Shown in pieces: positions 24,952 through 34,039 of a stretch of DNA of 54,586 bases (positions within the stretch are counted from its first letter, which is position 1; each line of letters opens with the position of its first letter). The notes below the pieces were generated by a model. That model was given only the letters and a program-made list of their open reading frames with translations, did not search any database and was not told the origin of the DNA. The position numbers were made by a program, and so were the translations under genes. The DNA lies in NCBI GenBank assembly GCA_903857665.1, contig CAIOFV010000131.1, forward strand, positions 1-54,586, read 5' to 3'. This stretch comes from an uncultured Myxococcales bacterium (lineage in GTDB: Bacteria > Myxococcota_A > UBA9042 > DTJE01).

Positions 24952-27900
24952 CTACCACGCGATCCCGCACGAAGCCAGCGGCGTGGACGGGTCGGCCTTC
25001 TGCCACCGTTCCAGCACGTACGCCCCCGCCCCGAACCCGACCATCGGCACCGCGCCGGCGTAGTCGGCCGTGTCGCGATCGTGCAGCTCCGCGATCAGCC
25101 CCCGGTTCGCCAGGCCCTGCGCCGTGATCCAGTCCAGTCGCCGGTTCGCGGTCGCGACCGACGCGGCGTCGCCTGACTGCCGCAGCGCGCCGGCCGTCCG
25201 CAGGTCGATCAGCACCCACTCGGACCGGTCATACCAGCCGCCGTCGTCGTTGCGCGACAGGCCCATCCCGTTCGGCACGGCGAGGTCGCTGGAAAGCCGG
25301 GCCAGCGTCGCATTGGCGATGTCGCCGGCCGGGTCCAGCAGGTTCCAGTTGAACGCCTCGACCACCGCCGCATCGACGTAGCCCGAGTTGCCGGCCAGTT
25401 CCTCGACGCTCTGCGCCAGGAAGTCGTCGGGGTCCACCGCGTGGGCCCGGATCGCCGCGACGATGGCCGCCGCCGCACCGCTCCAGGCCATCGCGTCCGG
25501 TGTGTCCTGGCGCGCGGTCGCCAGTTGCGACGCCCGGCACAGCCCGTTGGCCGCCGCCAGCGACGTGTAGGCGTACTGCTTCTGCCGACCGTTCCAGTGC
25601 ACCTCCCAGATGCTGCTGTCCGGCGCGATCATCCCGTTGGCCGCCTTCAGGCCCACCAGCACGTTGGCGATCCGCCCCTGCACGTCCGCCCAGTATGTGT
25701 CCACCAGCGTCGCGTCGCCCGACGCCCGCACGTATTCGCCCAGCGCCCACAGGAACAGCCCGAACCCGTCGAATTCCACGTTCGGCCCGTCCGCGTTCCA
25801 GTCCGACTCCTCCTGGCCGCGCCCGTAGTAGCGGCACACCGAAACCCGGTAGTCCGCGCCCACGCCGGTCTGCGTGCCGCCGTTCACCTGGAAGGTCCTG
25901 TACCCGTCGGCATCGGCCAGCAGCATGAACTCCAGCGCCGCGCGGGCCTCGGCGAAGTGCCCCATGCGCGCCAGCGCCGCGATCGAATAGGACATGTCGC
26001 GCGGCCACGCGGTCGCCCACATCCCGGGCGGCAGCGACGCCAGGATCTGGCCCTTGGACTTGTCGGTCGGCTCCCAGACCTGGCCCATCCGAAGCACCGC
26101 CTCGCTGGTCCGGTACACGCTGGCCTCGGCCGGCGTCAGGCCCGCTGGCATCGGCTTGCGCCACGCGGACCATTCTGCCCGCGCCTCCTTCAGCGCGGTC
26201 GGGGCGTCCTTGCCGCCGTAGGCCGCGCGAAGGTCCGACAGCAGCGTCGCCGTGTCCTTCCAGGCGTCGAACGCGCTGACGACGCCGAACCACGCGGTGG
26301 CGCCGGGCGCCAGCGCCACGGTCGGCGCCTGGAACCCGCAGACGCGATCGTCGCCCGACCCGAGGACGCCTTCGTCGCCCAGGTCGGCCCCCGCGTTGAG
26401 GCGCGTGAACGGGTCGGCCGCGGATCCGGCGGCGGCGGCCGTGCAGTGCGCCACGGGGCCCAGCGGGAAGTGCACGACGGCGCCGCCCGCGGCCTGCTCG
26501 ATGAAGGCCCCGGTGTCGGCGTCGCGCGCGACCGACTCGTTGGACGTGTCCGGGAACTTCGCGGAGTCGTTCTGGGTGTTGCCCACGTGGTAGTTCTGCA
26601 GGCTGTAGATCGACACCTGGCGCGACGCCGATCCGGTGTTGGTGACGCGCGTCAGCAGCACGACCGCCGGTCGCGACAGCTGCCACGGCGCGTAGGCGAA
26701 CGTCTCGACGCGCAGCCCCGACGCGGTCTGCACCCAGTGCGGGATGCCGTCCTGTCCGTAGTATCCCGCGTGGTCGCGCGGGATCCCGTCCAGCCAGGTG
26801 CCGACCCCGTCCACCCGCACGCCCATGTAGGTGTCGTACAGCACGTCGCGCGTGTTGATCGCCGCGCCTCCCGCGTTGACGCCCCACGTCTGGTACGGGT
26901 GGACGGTCAGCATGTACCGGTAGTTGGACTGGTCCGCGCCGGCCGGCAATTGCGACGGGTCCAGGTTCACCACCAGCGCGCCGTGGCCGTTGGCGGACAC
27001 GATCCAGCCGAACGACGCGTGGGCCTTCGCGCACGCGGTCGCGTCCACGTCGCAGGCCGCCACGCAGTCGCCGGACACCTCGTCGTGTCCCGGGTCGCAC
27101 CGGCACTGGGCCACGCCGCCCACCGCCACGCAGGTCCCGCGGTCCGGTTCGTCCCCGCAGGGGTTGGGTGTGCACGGGTTCGTCGGGTCCTTCGGGACGC
27201 AGGCCGCCCCGTCCAGCCGGTAGCCCTCCGCGCACGCCGCGCAGCCCGCGCCTTCATAGCCGTCGTCGCACCGGCATCCCAGGCCCGTCCCGGTGCAGGT
27301 CCCGTGACCGCTGCACGTGGTGCCCGCGACGCACACCGTCTGCACCACGCAGGTGCCCGCGTCGTCCTGGTAGCCGGGGCTGCACAGGCAGGTCGCGCTG
27401 CCGGCGTCCGGCACGCAACGGTCCTTGTGGGCGTCGGGGTGCAAGGCAGGGCAGGGGTTCGGGTCGCAGGGGCCCGGCCCGGGCACGCATTCCAGGCCGC
27501 TGGCCACGAAGCCTTCCGCGCAGTCCGCGCACCGGTCGCCGCCGTACCCGGCCACGCACGTGCAGACCGCGTGCCCGGACACCTCGTCGCAGTGCGTCGA
27601 GTGGACGCAGGGGTCCGGAAGGCACGGGCTGTCGGGGACGCACGCGCCGCCGTCGTCGTGATACCCGGTGTCGCAGGCGTCGCAGCGGGCGCCGCCCCAG
27701 CCGTCGCTGCATCGGCAGGTCGCGCTGGCGCCGTCGGACCTGCAGGTGCCGTGGCCGTTGCAGGTCTGGTCGGTGCACGGACCCGCCAGCACGCAGTCCA
27801 GCCCGTCGCGGCGGTACCCGTCCGCGCAGTCGTCGCAGGCCCCGCCCGAGTACCCGGGCTCGCAGGCGCAATCGGGCGATGTCGCGGCGTCCAGGCAGTG

Positions 27901-28134
27901 GCCGTGGACGCAGTCGGTCGGTCGGCAGGGGTCCGGGTCGCAGGCCAGCGCGTTGCGGTGGAACCCGCTGTTGCAGTCGCAGACCGCTTCGCCCGCCACG
28001 ATCAGGCAGTCCCCCTGGCCCGAGCAGGCCACGCCGCCGCACGGGTCGTCGCCGGTTCCGGAACCCCCGCACGCCAGCAGCGCCAGCGCCGCCGCCACGA
28101 CGGGCATCCCCAGGGTCAGGGCCCGGATGCTCAT
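24952..28134 (-). CDS. Lipid-anchored GH15 glucoamylase-like enzyme with EGF-like repeats
   Basis: This 1060-residue protein starts with a lipobox (LALLACGG, Cys22), followed by about eight Cys-rich EGF/laminin-like modules (about 25-390; patterns such as CNGHGTCRSDGASATCRC and CDDCADGYRRDGLDCV). A GH15-type beta-sandwich follows (about 395-700, WGVNAGGAAINTRDVLYDTY) and then an (alpha/alpha)6 catalytic part with WATAWPRDMSYSIAALARMG and SSIWEVHWNGRQKQYAYTSL, whose Glu fits the general acid of glucoamylases. The expected reaction is release of glucose from non-reducing ends of starch or glycogen. The ATG at 28134 overlaps the upstream stop (ATGA). The EGF stalk on a bacterial glucoamylase is unusual; linkage preference is unknown. 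Confidence 0.87.
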   Translation of the reverse strand: MSIRALTLGMPVVAAALALLACGGSGTGDDPCGGVACSGQGDCLIVAGEAVCDCNSGFHRNALACDPDPCRPTDCVHGHCLDAATSPDCACEPGYSGGACDDCADGYRRDGLDCVLAGPCTDQTCNGHGTCRSDGASATCRCSDGWGGARCDACDTGYHDDGGACVPDSPCLPDPCVHSTHCDEVSGHAVCTCVAGYGGDRCADCAEGFVASGLECVPGPGPCDPNPCPALHPDAHKDRCVPDAGSATCLCSPGYQDDAGTCVVQTVCVAGTTCSGHGTCTGTGLGCRCDDGYEGAGCAACAEGYRLDGAACVPKDPTNPCTPNPCGDEPDRGTCVAVGGVAQCRCDPGHDEVSGDCVAACDVDATACAKAHASFGWIVSANGHGALVVNLDPSQLPAGADQSNYRYMLTVHPYQTWGVNAGGAAINTRDVLYDTYMGVRVDGVGTWLDGIPRDHAGYYGQDGIPHWVQTASGLRVETFAYAPWQLSRPAVVLLTRVTNTGSASRQVSIYSLQNYHVGNTQNDSAKFPDTSNESVARDADTGAFIEQAAGGAVVHFPLGPVAHCTAAAAGSAADPFTRLNAGADLGDEGVLGSGDDRVCGFQAPTVALAPGATAWFGVVSAFDAWKDTATLLSDLRAAYGGKDAPTALKEARAEWSAWRKPMPAGLTPAEASVYRTSEAVLRMGQVWEPTDKSKGQILASLPPGMWATAWPRDMSYSIAALARMGHFAEARAALEFMLLADADGYRTFQVNGGTQTGVGADYRVSVCRYYGRGQEESDWNADGPNVEFDGFGLFLWALGEYVRASGDATLVDTYWADVQGRIANVLVGLKAANGMIAPDSSIWEVHWNGRQKQYAYTSLAAANGLCRASQLATARQDTPDAMAWSGAAAAIVAAIRAHAVDPDDFLAQSVEELAGNSGYVDAAVVEAFNWNLLDPAGDIANATLARLSSDLAVPNGMGLSRNDDGGWYDRSEWVLIDLRTAGALRQSGDAASVATANRRLDWITAQGLANRGLIAELHDRDTADYAGAVPMVGFGAGAYVLERWQKADPSTPLASCGIAW

Positions 28135-31100
28135 GGCTTCCTCTCGAAGACCGCCGATTCCAGGCGGCCCATCTGCACCGACGCCGTCCCCCCCGACACG
28201 ACCACCTCGCGTCCGGTCAGCGCGTCCCGCCAGGTCCCGTCGGCCAGGCCCGCCGCGCCCACATTGACGGACTGCGTCCTCGCGTCGCCCCGGTTCAGGG
28301 CCACCAGCATCGCGTCGGCGCCCGCCTTCATCACGTAGGTCCAGTACCCGGCCGCCACCTCGATCGTGGTTCGCGCGCCCGTCCGCAGCGCCGGGTGCCG
28401 CCGCCGCGCCTGCCCCAGCGCCTGCACGTGCCGCAGCGTCGCCGCCTCGCTGGTCGCCAGGTCGCCCGCGAACCGCATGAACCGCCGGTTGTCCGGGTCG
28501 CCCGCGCCCGGCATGCCGATCTCGTCGCCGTAGTAGATCATCGGGACGCCGACCTGCGTGAACAGGAAGGTCCACGCCATGCGCAGCCGCTTGTACGGGT
28601 CGTCGGACGAAGGCGGACCGGGCGGCGTGCTCCAGCCCTGCTCCTTGGAGCCGTTGCCCCACATGTCCGCGATCTGGCCCGCCGCGTGGGACAGGGCCCG
28701 CGGCACGTCGTGGTTGCCCAGGAACGTCGACATCACGCCGGACGCGCCGTAGTAGCCGTCGTTGCCGTCCATGAAGCCCTTCAGCGCGTCCAGGCCTCTT
28801 TCCTGCCGCACGATCGACGCCAGCACCGCCCAGAACATGGGGAAGTCGAACTGCCCGTCCAGCAGCGCCGGGCTCACGTAGGACTTGATCGTCTGCCTTT
28901 CGCCGTCGCCCTCGCCGGTGAACGTCTCGCCGACCATGTAGAAGTGGATGCCGGTGTGGGTGTCCACCTCGTCGTGGATGCGCGCCCGCAGCGTGGACGA
29001 GAAGTCCAGGATCATGTGCTTGACCGCGTCCAGCCGGAACCCGTCGATGTTCGTTTCCTGGACCAGCCAGATCGCGTGGTCCATCACCAGGTCCATCAGC
29101 GCCAGGTTCCGGTAGTCGAAGTCGGGCAGGTACTCGGCGAACCAGCACTCGATGGGCCGGTCCCATCCGCAGACGTAGGCCTTGCCGATCGTGCCGCCGT
29201 CCCAGTTGAACCATGGGGTGGCGTCGTTCCTGTGCGCGGCGTACAGCGGCGAGTCGCTGTGCACGTGGTTCGCCACGAAGTCCGCGATCACCCGGATGCC
29301 TTTCGCGTGCGCCGCCTGGACCATGGCCTTGAACGCGGCCAGGTCGCCGAAGTGCGGCTCGATCGGGCTGTCCTGCCCGGCCAGCGGCGCGTCGGGCAGC
29401 CAGCCCGTGCCGATCGGCCAGTAGGAATGGTACCCCCCGTACTTGTGGCCGTCGGACCCCCACCACGCGCCCTGCGTGTTGACGATCGGCGAGGACACCC
29501 AGAGGCAGTTGACGCCCAGATCGGTGAAGTAGCCGGACTCGATCTTCGCCTTCAGGCCCGCGAAGTCGCCCCCTTGCCAGTTCGCCTTGAAGTCCAGGTC
29601 CGTGTCCACGATGGGCGTGTCGTTGCCGGCGTCGCCGTTGGCGAACCGGTCCGTCAGCGCGAAGTACAGCGTCGCGTCGCGCCAGTCGAACGGCGTGTCT
29701 TCCACCCAGACGGGCACGAACAGCGGGCGCGCGTGCCGCCCGGCCTTGTCCGCCAGATCGAACCGGTAGGCGTACTTGCCGGGCACGAGGCCGCTGTCGT
29801 CCACCGCGAAGGTGCCCGAATCCGCGTTGTAGGCGCCCGCGATGGCCACGCCGTTGCGGGTCACGACGGCCTTCGCGGCGTCCAGTTCCGTTCGCTGGCG
29901 CCCGTACAGCGCGGTCACCCGGATCGCGATGCTGCCGCCCGTCGCGGTCGGCCCGGACTCCAGCGCCAGCATCGGCGCGTCGCAGTCGGGCACCCGCAGC
30001 AGCGAGTTGCGCGTCCCGTTGACATACTTCGTGTAGGGATTGGACGGGTCCAGCACCCACTGGTCCCCGTTGGCATCGTGCCAGAACACCTTGTACGCGT
30101 ACTCGCCGGCCTTCACGTTCGACAGGGTCGCCGAATACGTCCCGTCGATCTTCTGCATCGGCGTGGCGGTGGCCGACCAGCCGTTGAACTCGCCGCGGAG
30201 GTAGACCGAGCCGGATGCCGAGAGCTGGCTGCGGACCACCGTGTCGCAGCTGCGGGTGCCGACGGTGCCGCTGTCCTGCACGCACGCGTCCTGCCCGTCC
30301 AGCCGGTAGCCGCCGTCGCACAGGCACGTGAAGGAGGCCCCGTCCGCCTGGCAGATCGATCGGTTCCGGCCGGCGGGGCAGGGGTTCGGCGTGCAGGGGT
30401 CCGTCACCGCCGCGTCGGTACAGGCGCCGTCGGCGAAGTGGTAGCCCTCGTCGCACTGGCAGATCGCGGCGCTCCCGTCGGCGACGCAGACGGTCTGGTG
30501 CGGGTCGGTGGCGCCGCAGGGGTTCGGGGTGCACGGGTCGGTGGTGCCGGCGACGCAGCGGATCCCGTCGCGGATGAAGCGGTCGGCGCAGTCGTCGCAG
30601 GTGGCCCCGGCGTAGCCCTGCTGGCACTGGCACGCGGCCTCTCCGTTGGTCGGGCGGCAGGTCCCGTGGATGCAGGGATTCGGGTCGCACAGCGAGTGCG
30701 TCACGCAGCGCAAGCCTTCCGCGAAGTAGCCGTCGGCGCACCGGTCGCAGGTGTCGCCGGCGTAGCCCTGGTGGCACGCGCAGGCCACCTTGCCGTCCAG
30801 TTGCGCGCACAGCCCGAACACGCACGGGTCGCCTTCGCAGGGATTGCCTGGGATGCACTTGCCGCCCCGCGGCATGAACCCGGCGGCGCACTGGTCGCAC
30901 AACGATCCGCCGTACCCGTCGTCGCAGCGGCACACCGGCAGCGACCCCGCCGCATGGCAGGAGCCGTGGGCGCAGGGATCCGCCGCGCAGGGATCGACCA
31001 CGCAGGAGTACCCGGCCGCCACGAACCCCTCGTTGCACAGGCAGGACGGGGCGCCGTCCCGCAGCGCGCAGACGCCGTTGGCGCCGCAATCGAAGGCCGC

Positions 31101-31220
31101 GCAGGAGTCCCGGGTCCCGGGCCCGGCGCAGCCGAACGCCAGCAGGGTCACCGCCAGGGCCAGAAGGCGGCCGGGCCCTCCCGCGGACCGGCGACCCGGA
31201 AAAACCACGCGTCGGTTCAT
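28131..31220 (-). CDS. Lipid-anchored GH13 amylase with EGF-like repeats and CBM48
   Basis: This 1029-residue protein is the first gene product of the operon. After a lipobox (LLAFGCAGPG, Cys31) come about seven EGF/laminin-like modules (about 35-300; CDRCADGYFAEGLRCV, CDDCADRFIRDGIRCV), a CBM48-like domain (SVYLRGEFNGWSATATPM), an Ig-like beta domain and a GH13 barrel starting TLYFALTDRFANGD. Catalytic regions: DFVANHVH, ETNIDGFRLDAVKHM, FYMVGETFTGEGD and TFLGNHDVPRAL; all carboxylates are present. I prefer the ATG at 31220, which has a GAGGATGGGG ribosome region, over the ATG at 31229. It should hydrolyse polymeric alpha-glucan at the surface, with the EGF stalk holding it away from the membrane. 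Architecture and operon position make it the likely lead enzyme. Confidence 0.9.
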   Translation of the reverse strand: MNRRVVFPGRRSAGGPGRLLALAVTLLAFGCAGPGTRDSCAAFDCGANGVCALRDGAPSCLCNEGFVAAGYSCVVDPCAADPCAHGSCHAAGSLPVCRCDDGYGGSLCDQCAAGFMPRGGKCIPGNPCEGDPCVFGLCAQLDGKVACACHQGYAGDTCDRCADGYFAEGLRCVTHSLCDPNPCIHGTCRPTNGEAACQCQQGYAGATCDDCADRFIRDGIRCVAGTTDPCTPNPCGATDPHQTVCVADGSAAICQCDEGYHFADGACTDAAVTDPCTPNPCPAGRNRSICQADGASFTCLCDGGYRLDGQDACVQDSGTVGTRSCDTVVRSQLSASGSVYLRGEFNGWSATATPMQKIDGTYSATLSNVKAGEYAYKVFWHDANGDQWVLDPSNPYTKYVNGTRNSLLRVPDCDAPMLALESGPTATGGSIAIRVTALYGRQRTELDAAKAVVTRNGVAIAGAYNADSGTFAVDDSGLVPGKYAYRFDLADKAGRHARPLFVPVWVEDTPFDWRDATLYFALTDRFANGDAGNDTPIVDTDLDFKANWQGGDFAGLKAKIESGYFTDLGVNCLWVSSPIVNTQGAWWGSDGHKYGGYHSYWPIGTGWLPDAPLAGQDSPIEPHFGDLAAFKAMVQAAHAKGIRVIADFVANHVHSDSPLYAAHRNDATPWFNWDGGTIGKAYVCGWDRPIECWFAEYLPDFDYRNLALMDLVMDHAIWLVQETNIDGFRLDAVKHMILDFSSTLRARIHDEVDTHTGIHFYMVGETFTGEGDGERQTIKSYVSPALLDGQFDFPMFWAVLASIVRQERGLDALKGFMDGNDGYYGASGVMSTFLGNHDVPRALSHAAGQIADMWGNGSKEQGWSTPPGPPSSDDPYKRLRMAWTFLFTQVGVPMIYYGDEIGMPGAGDPDNRRFMRFAGDLATSEAATLRHVQALGQARRRHPALRTGARTTIEVAAGYWTYVMKAGADAMLVALNRGDARTQSVNVGAAGLADGTWRDALTGREVVVSGGTASVQMGRLESAVFERKP

Positions 31221-31295
31221 GTTCCCCATCCTCGTTCCCAGAAGGGACGTGCCGTTGCGGACAACGTAGTCTAGAACAGGGGTGGGGTCGCGGAA

Positions 31296-31310
31296 CGCGA
31301 AACTTTCGCG
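31296..31310. promoter_or_regulatory. Candidate operator palindrome upstream of the alpha-glucan operon
   Basis: CGCGAAA and TTTCGCG form a perfect palindrome around a single central C. It lies 76-90 bp upstream of the operon's first start codon, in the 272-bp region shared with the divergent hybrid kinase gene. A dimeric repressor or activator could bind here. No regulator gene is identified, so this is positional evidence only. Confidence 0.4.
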
Positions 31311-31378
31311 CCGGTTTCGTCCCTGGGGTGCCGGCCTCGGCGGTGCCGCGGACCGTGGCGCGATCCCCCTGAATCAAG

Positions 31379-31407
31379 TTCGAGAAAGTCCGGGTTCACG
31401 ATATACT
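31379..31407 (+). promoter_or_regulatory. Candidate promoter of the divergent hybrid kinase
   Basis: TATACT (31402-31407) is a five-of-six match to the sigma70 -10 box, in one of the few AT-rich spots of the region. The -35 candidate 17 bp upstream (TTCGAG, 31379-31384) is poor, so an activator may be needed. The kinase start codon is at 31493. Confidence 0.35.
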
Positions 31408-31492
31408 GCACCCTCGATGACCGATTTGAAGGCCCCGGTTCACCACGGCTCCAGGGCGCCGGTTCCGGAAGCACGAGCACGGGAGTGCGCGG

Positions 31493-33973
31493 ATGAATGA
31501 CGACCGAGAACCGGCGGGACCCGAGGCCGACGGACTCGCGGGGCGCGGCAGCCAGGATCTGGTGTCCTTCCGGAAGACCGTCGAGGCCCCCGCGGCCGAT
31601 CCTGCGAGGACCCTCGAGGGGCTTCACCGGCAGATCGAGGAACACCGCCGGATCGAACATGCGCTGCGTGCCCGGGCGCGGGCGCTGGTGAAGAGCGAAC
31701 AGCGATATCGCGGCCTGTTCGAAAGCTCGCGCGACGCCATCATGCTGCTGGAGCCGCCGGACTGGCTGTTCACCTCGGTGAACCCGGCCATGGTCCAGAT
31801 GTTCAGGGCCAGGAACGTGGAGCACTTCCTTTCCGCCACCCCCTGGGACGTGTCGCCGAAGCGCCAGCCCGATGGCCTGGACTCCAGGGAAAAGGCGAAG
31901 GCGATGATCGAAACCGCCCTGCGCCAGGGGAACCACTTCTTCGAGTGGACGCACCGGCGCTTCGATGGCGAGGAGTTCCCGGCCACCGTGCTGCTCAACC
32001 GCGTGGGGAAGGGCGGGAAGGCTCTGGTCCAGGCGACGGTGAAGGACATTTCCGACCGGAAGCGCACCGATGAGGACCTGCGGGAAAGCGAGGAACGGTT
32101 CAGGAAGATCTTCGAGGAGGGGCCCCTCGGGATGGCGACCGTGGGAGCCGACTTCCGTTTCCTGAAGGTGAACGAGGCGTTCTGCCAGTTCCTCGGCTAT
32201 TCGGAAGCGGATCTGAAGGATCGGGCCTTCGTGGACATCACCCATCCGGACGACCGCGAGATGGATGCGGCGGCCATCGCGAGGCTGGCCCGGGGGGAAC
32301 TGCTGCAGTACCGGACCGAAAAGCGCCACCTACGGAAGTCCGGCGAGAGCATATGGGGGGCCGTGGCGGTATCGGTGCTCCGGGATCGCGCCGGACGCCT
32401 GGCATCGTACCTCGTGATGGTCGAGGACATCACGGAAAGCCGGGCAGCCCAGGACAAGCTGGGCGCCGAGAAGGAGCGGCTTGCCGTGACCCTGCGGAGC
32501 ATCGGGGATGGCGTGATCACCACCGATGTCCGGGGCCGGGTCGAATTGATGAACCGGGTCGCAGAGGATCTGACGGGCTGGCGACAGGCGGACGCGGAGG
32601 GTCGGCCGCTGGCGGAAGTCTTCCGCATCATCGACGAAAGGACCCGGCTGCCCAGCGAGGATCCGGTGGCCCGGGTGCTTTCCAGCGGCCTCGTCGTGGC
32701 CCTGGCGAGCCACACGGTGCTGGTCCCGCGGGAGAAGCCCGAACGCGTCGTGGCGGACAGCGGCGCCCCGATCCGGGATGCCGAGGGGAAGACGGTCGGC
32801 GTGGTGCTGGTGTTCCGTGACGTGACGGACCGGCAGCGCATGGAGGACGAACTGCAGCGGGGGCAGAAGCTGGAGTCCCTCGGGGTGTTGGCTGGGGGGA
32901 TCGCCCACGATTTCAACAACCTGTTGACCGCGATCATCGGCAACCTTTCCCTGGTCCGGCTGGACGCTGCGACTCGAGGCCCGACGTCGTCCTGGCTCGA
33001 CGGTGCGACCAGCGCTGCGGGTCGGGCCCGTGACCTGGCCCAGCAGCTCCTGACGTTCGCGAAGGGGGGGGCGCCGGTACGTCGCACGGTGCATATCGAG
33101 CCGTTGATCCGGGAATCGACCGGATTCTCCCTGCGGGGGGCGAACGTGCGGTGCGACTTCGCCCTTGCGGCGGACCTCTGGCCGGTCGATGTGGACGAAG
33201 GCCAGATCAGCCAGGTGATGAACAACCTGGTGCTGAATGCGGAGGACGCGATGCCCGAGGGAGGGACCCTCCGGGTCACGGCGCGCAACCTGGGCCCGGA
33301 CAGCGATCCCCCGCCGACGCTGCCGAAGGGAAGGTACGTGGAAATCGCCGTGGTGGACCAGGGGGTCGGCATCCCCGAAGCGCATCTATCACGCATCTTC
33401 GACCCCTACTTCAGTTCGAAGAAGAAGGGGACCGGCCTGGGCCTGACGACCTGCTATTCCATCGTCCAGAGGCACGGCGGCCACATTTCCGTCGATTCCC
33501 GGCCCGGGAACGGGGCGACGTTCCGGGTGGTCCTTCCCGCGTCCTCGCACGAACCCGTTCCGGTACCGATCGACGACGGGATTCCGCGGGGCGTGGGGCG
33601 AATCCTGTTGATGGACGACGAGGAGATGATCCTCGCGGTGTGCCAGCAGATGCTCGCCCACCTCGGGTACGAGGCCGACACCGCGCGCGACGGCGCCGAG
33701 GCGGTCCAGCGATTCCTCGCGGCCCGGATGGAGGGGCGGCCATTCGACGCGGTGATCCTGGACCTGACCGTCCCGGGCGGCATGGGGGGCAGGGAGGCGG
33801 TTCGCCGGATCCTCGAAATCGAACCGCGCGCACGAGTGGTCGTTTCCAGCGGCTACAGCAACGATCCGGTGACGGACGACTACCGCGACTATGGATTCTG
33901 CAGCGTCGTGCTGAAGCCCTACCAGGTCGCGGAACTGGGCCGTGCCCTGAAGGAGGCGCTGGGTTCGGCCTAG
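31493..33973 (+). CDS. Cytoplasmic triple-PAS hybrid histidine kinase
   Basis: This 826-residue protein has no membrane segments. A helical N-terminus (about 40-68) leads into three PAS domains: about 70-190 (FESSRDAIMLLEPPDWLFTS), 199-318 (FEEGPLGMATVGADFRFLKV, ending VEDITESRA) and 326-450 (SIGDGVITTDVRGRVELMN). The kinase core has [15 protein letters not shown] (His472), MNNLVLNAEDAMPEG, VDQGVGIP and GTGLGLTTCYS. The receiver has LLMDDEEM, the phospho-Asp757 in AVILDLTVPGG and Lys808. The ATG follows a GGGAGTGCG ribosome site. It is divergent from the alpha-glucan operon, so control of that operon is possible, but the protein has no DNA-binding domain and would need a partner. Confidence 0.88.
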   Translation: MNDDREPAGPEADGLAGRGSQDLVSFRKTVEAPAADPARTLEGLHRQIEEHRRIEHALRARARALVKSEQRYRGLFESSRDAIMLLEPPDWLFTSVNPAMVQMFRARNVEHFLSATPWDVSPKRQPDGLDSREKAKAMIETALRQGNHFFEWTHRRFDGEEFPATVLLNRVGKGGKALVQATVKDISDRKRTDEDLRESEERFRKIFEEGPLGMATVGADFRFLKVNEAFCQFLGYSEADLKDRAFVDITHPDDREMDAAAIARLARGELLQYRTEKRHLRKSGESIWGAVAVSVLRDRAGRLASYLVMVEDITESRAAQDKLGAEKERLAVTLRSIGDGVITTDVRGRVELMNRVAEDLTGWRQADAEGRPLAEVFRIIDERTRLPSEDPVARVLSSGLVVALASHTVLVPREKPERVVADSGAPIRDAEGKTVGVVLVFRDVTDRQRMEDELQRGQKLESLGVLAGGIAHDFNNLLTAIIGNLSLVRLDAATRGPTSSWLDGATSAAGRARDLAQQLLTFAKGGAPVRRTVHIEPLIRESTGFSLRGANVRCDFALAADLWPVDVDEGQISQVMNNLVLNAEDAMPEGGTLRVTARNLGPDSDPPPTLPKGRYVEIAVVDQGVGIPEAHLSRIFDPYFSSKKKGTGLGLTTCYSIVQRHGGHISVDSRPGNGATFRVVLPASSHEPVPVPIDDGIPRGVGRILLMDDEEMILAVCQQMLAHLGYEADTARDGAEAVQRFLAARMEGRPFDAVILDLTVPGGMGGREAVRRILEIEPRARVVVSSGYSNDPVTDDYRDYGFCSVVLKPYQVAELGRALKEALGSA

Positions 33974-34039
33974 AACGAGGCCCTGGAGGCCCGGGGGCGT
34001 TTCGCGCACCGGGGCCCGCGACGGGCGCACCGGAGGTCC

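Noticed and set aside
28135..31377. Upstream part of a 2141-codon open frame that ends in the GH15 gene
   Set aside because: It is a shadow of the EGF-bearing GH13 gene in another frame; only the part from 28134 downward has a lipobox, EGF modules and GH15 motifs.
33974..34039. Intrinsic terminator between the hybrid kinase and pgpA genes
   Set aside because: GC-rich partial inverted repeats exist, but they contain mismatches or bulges and no T-run, so the call is not supported.
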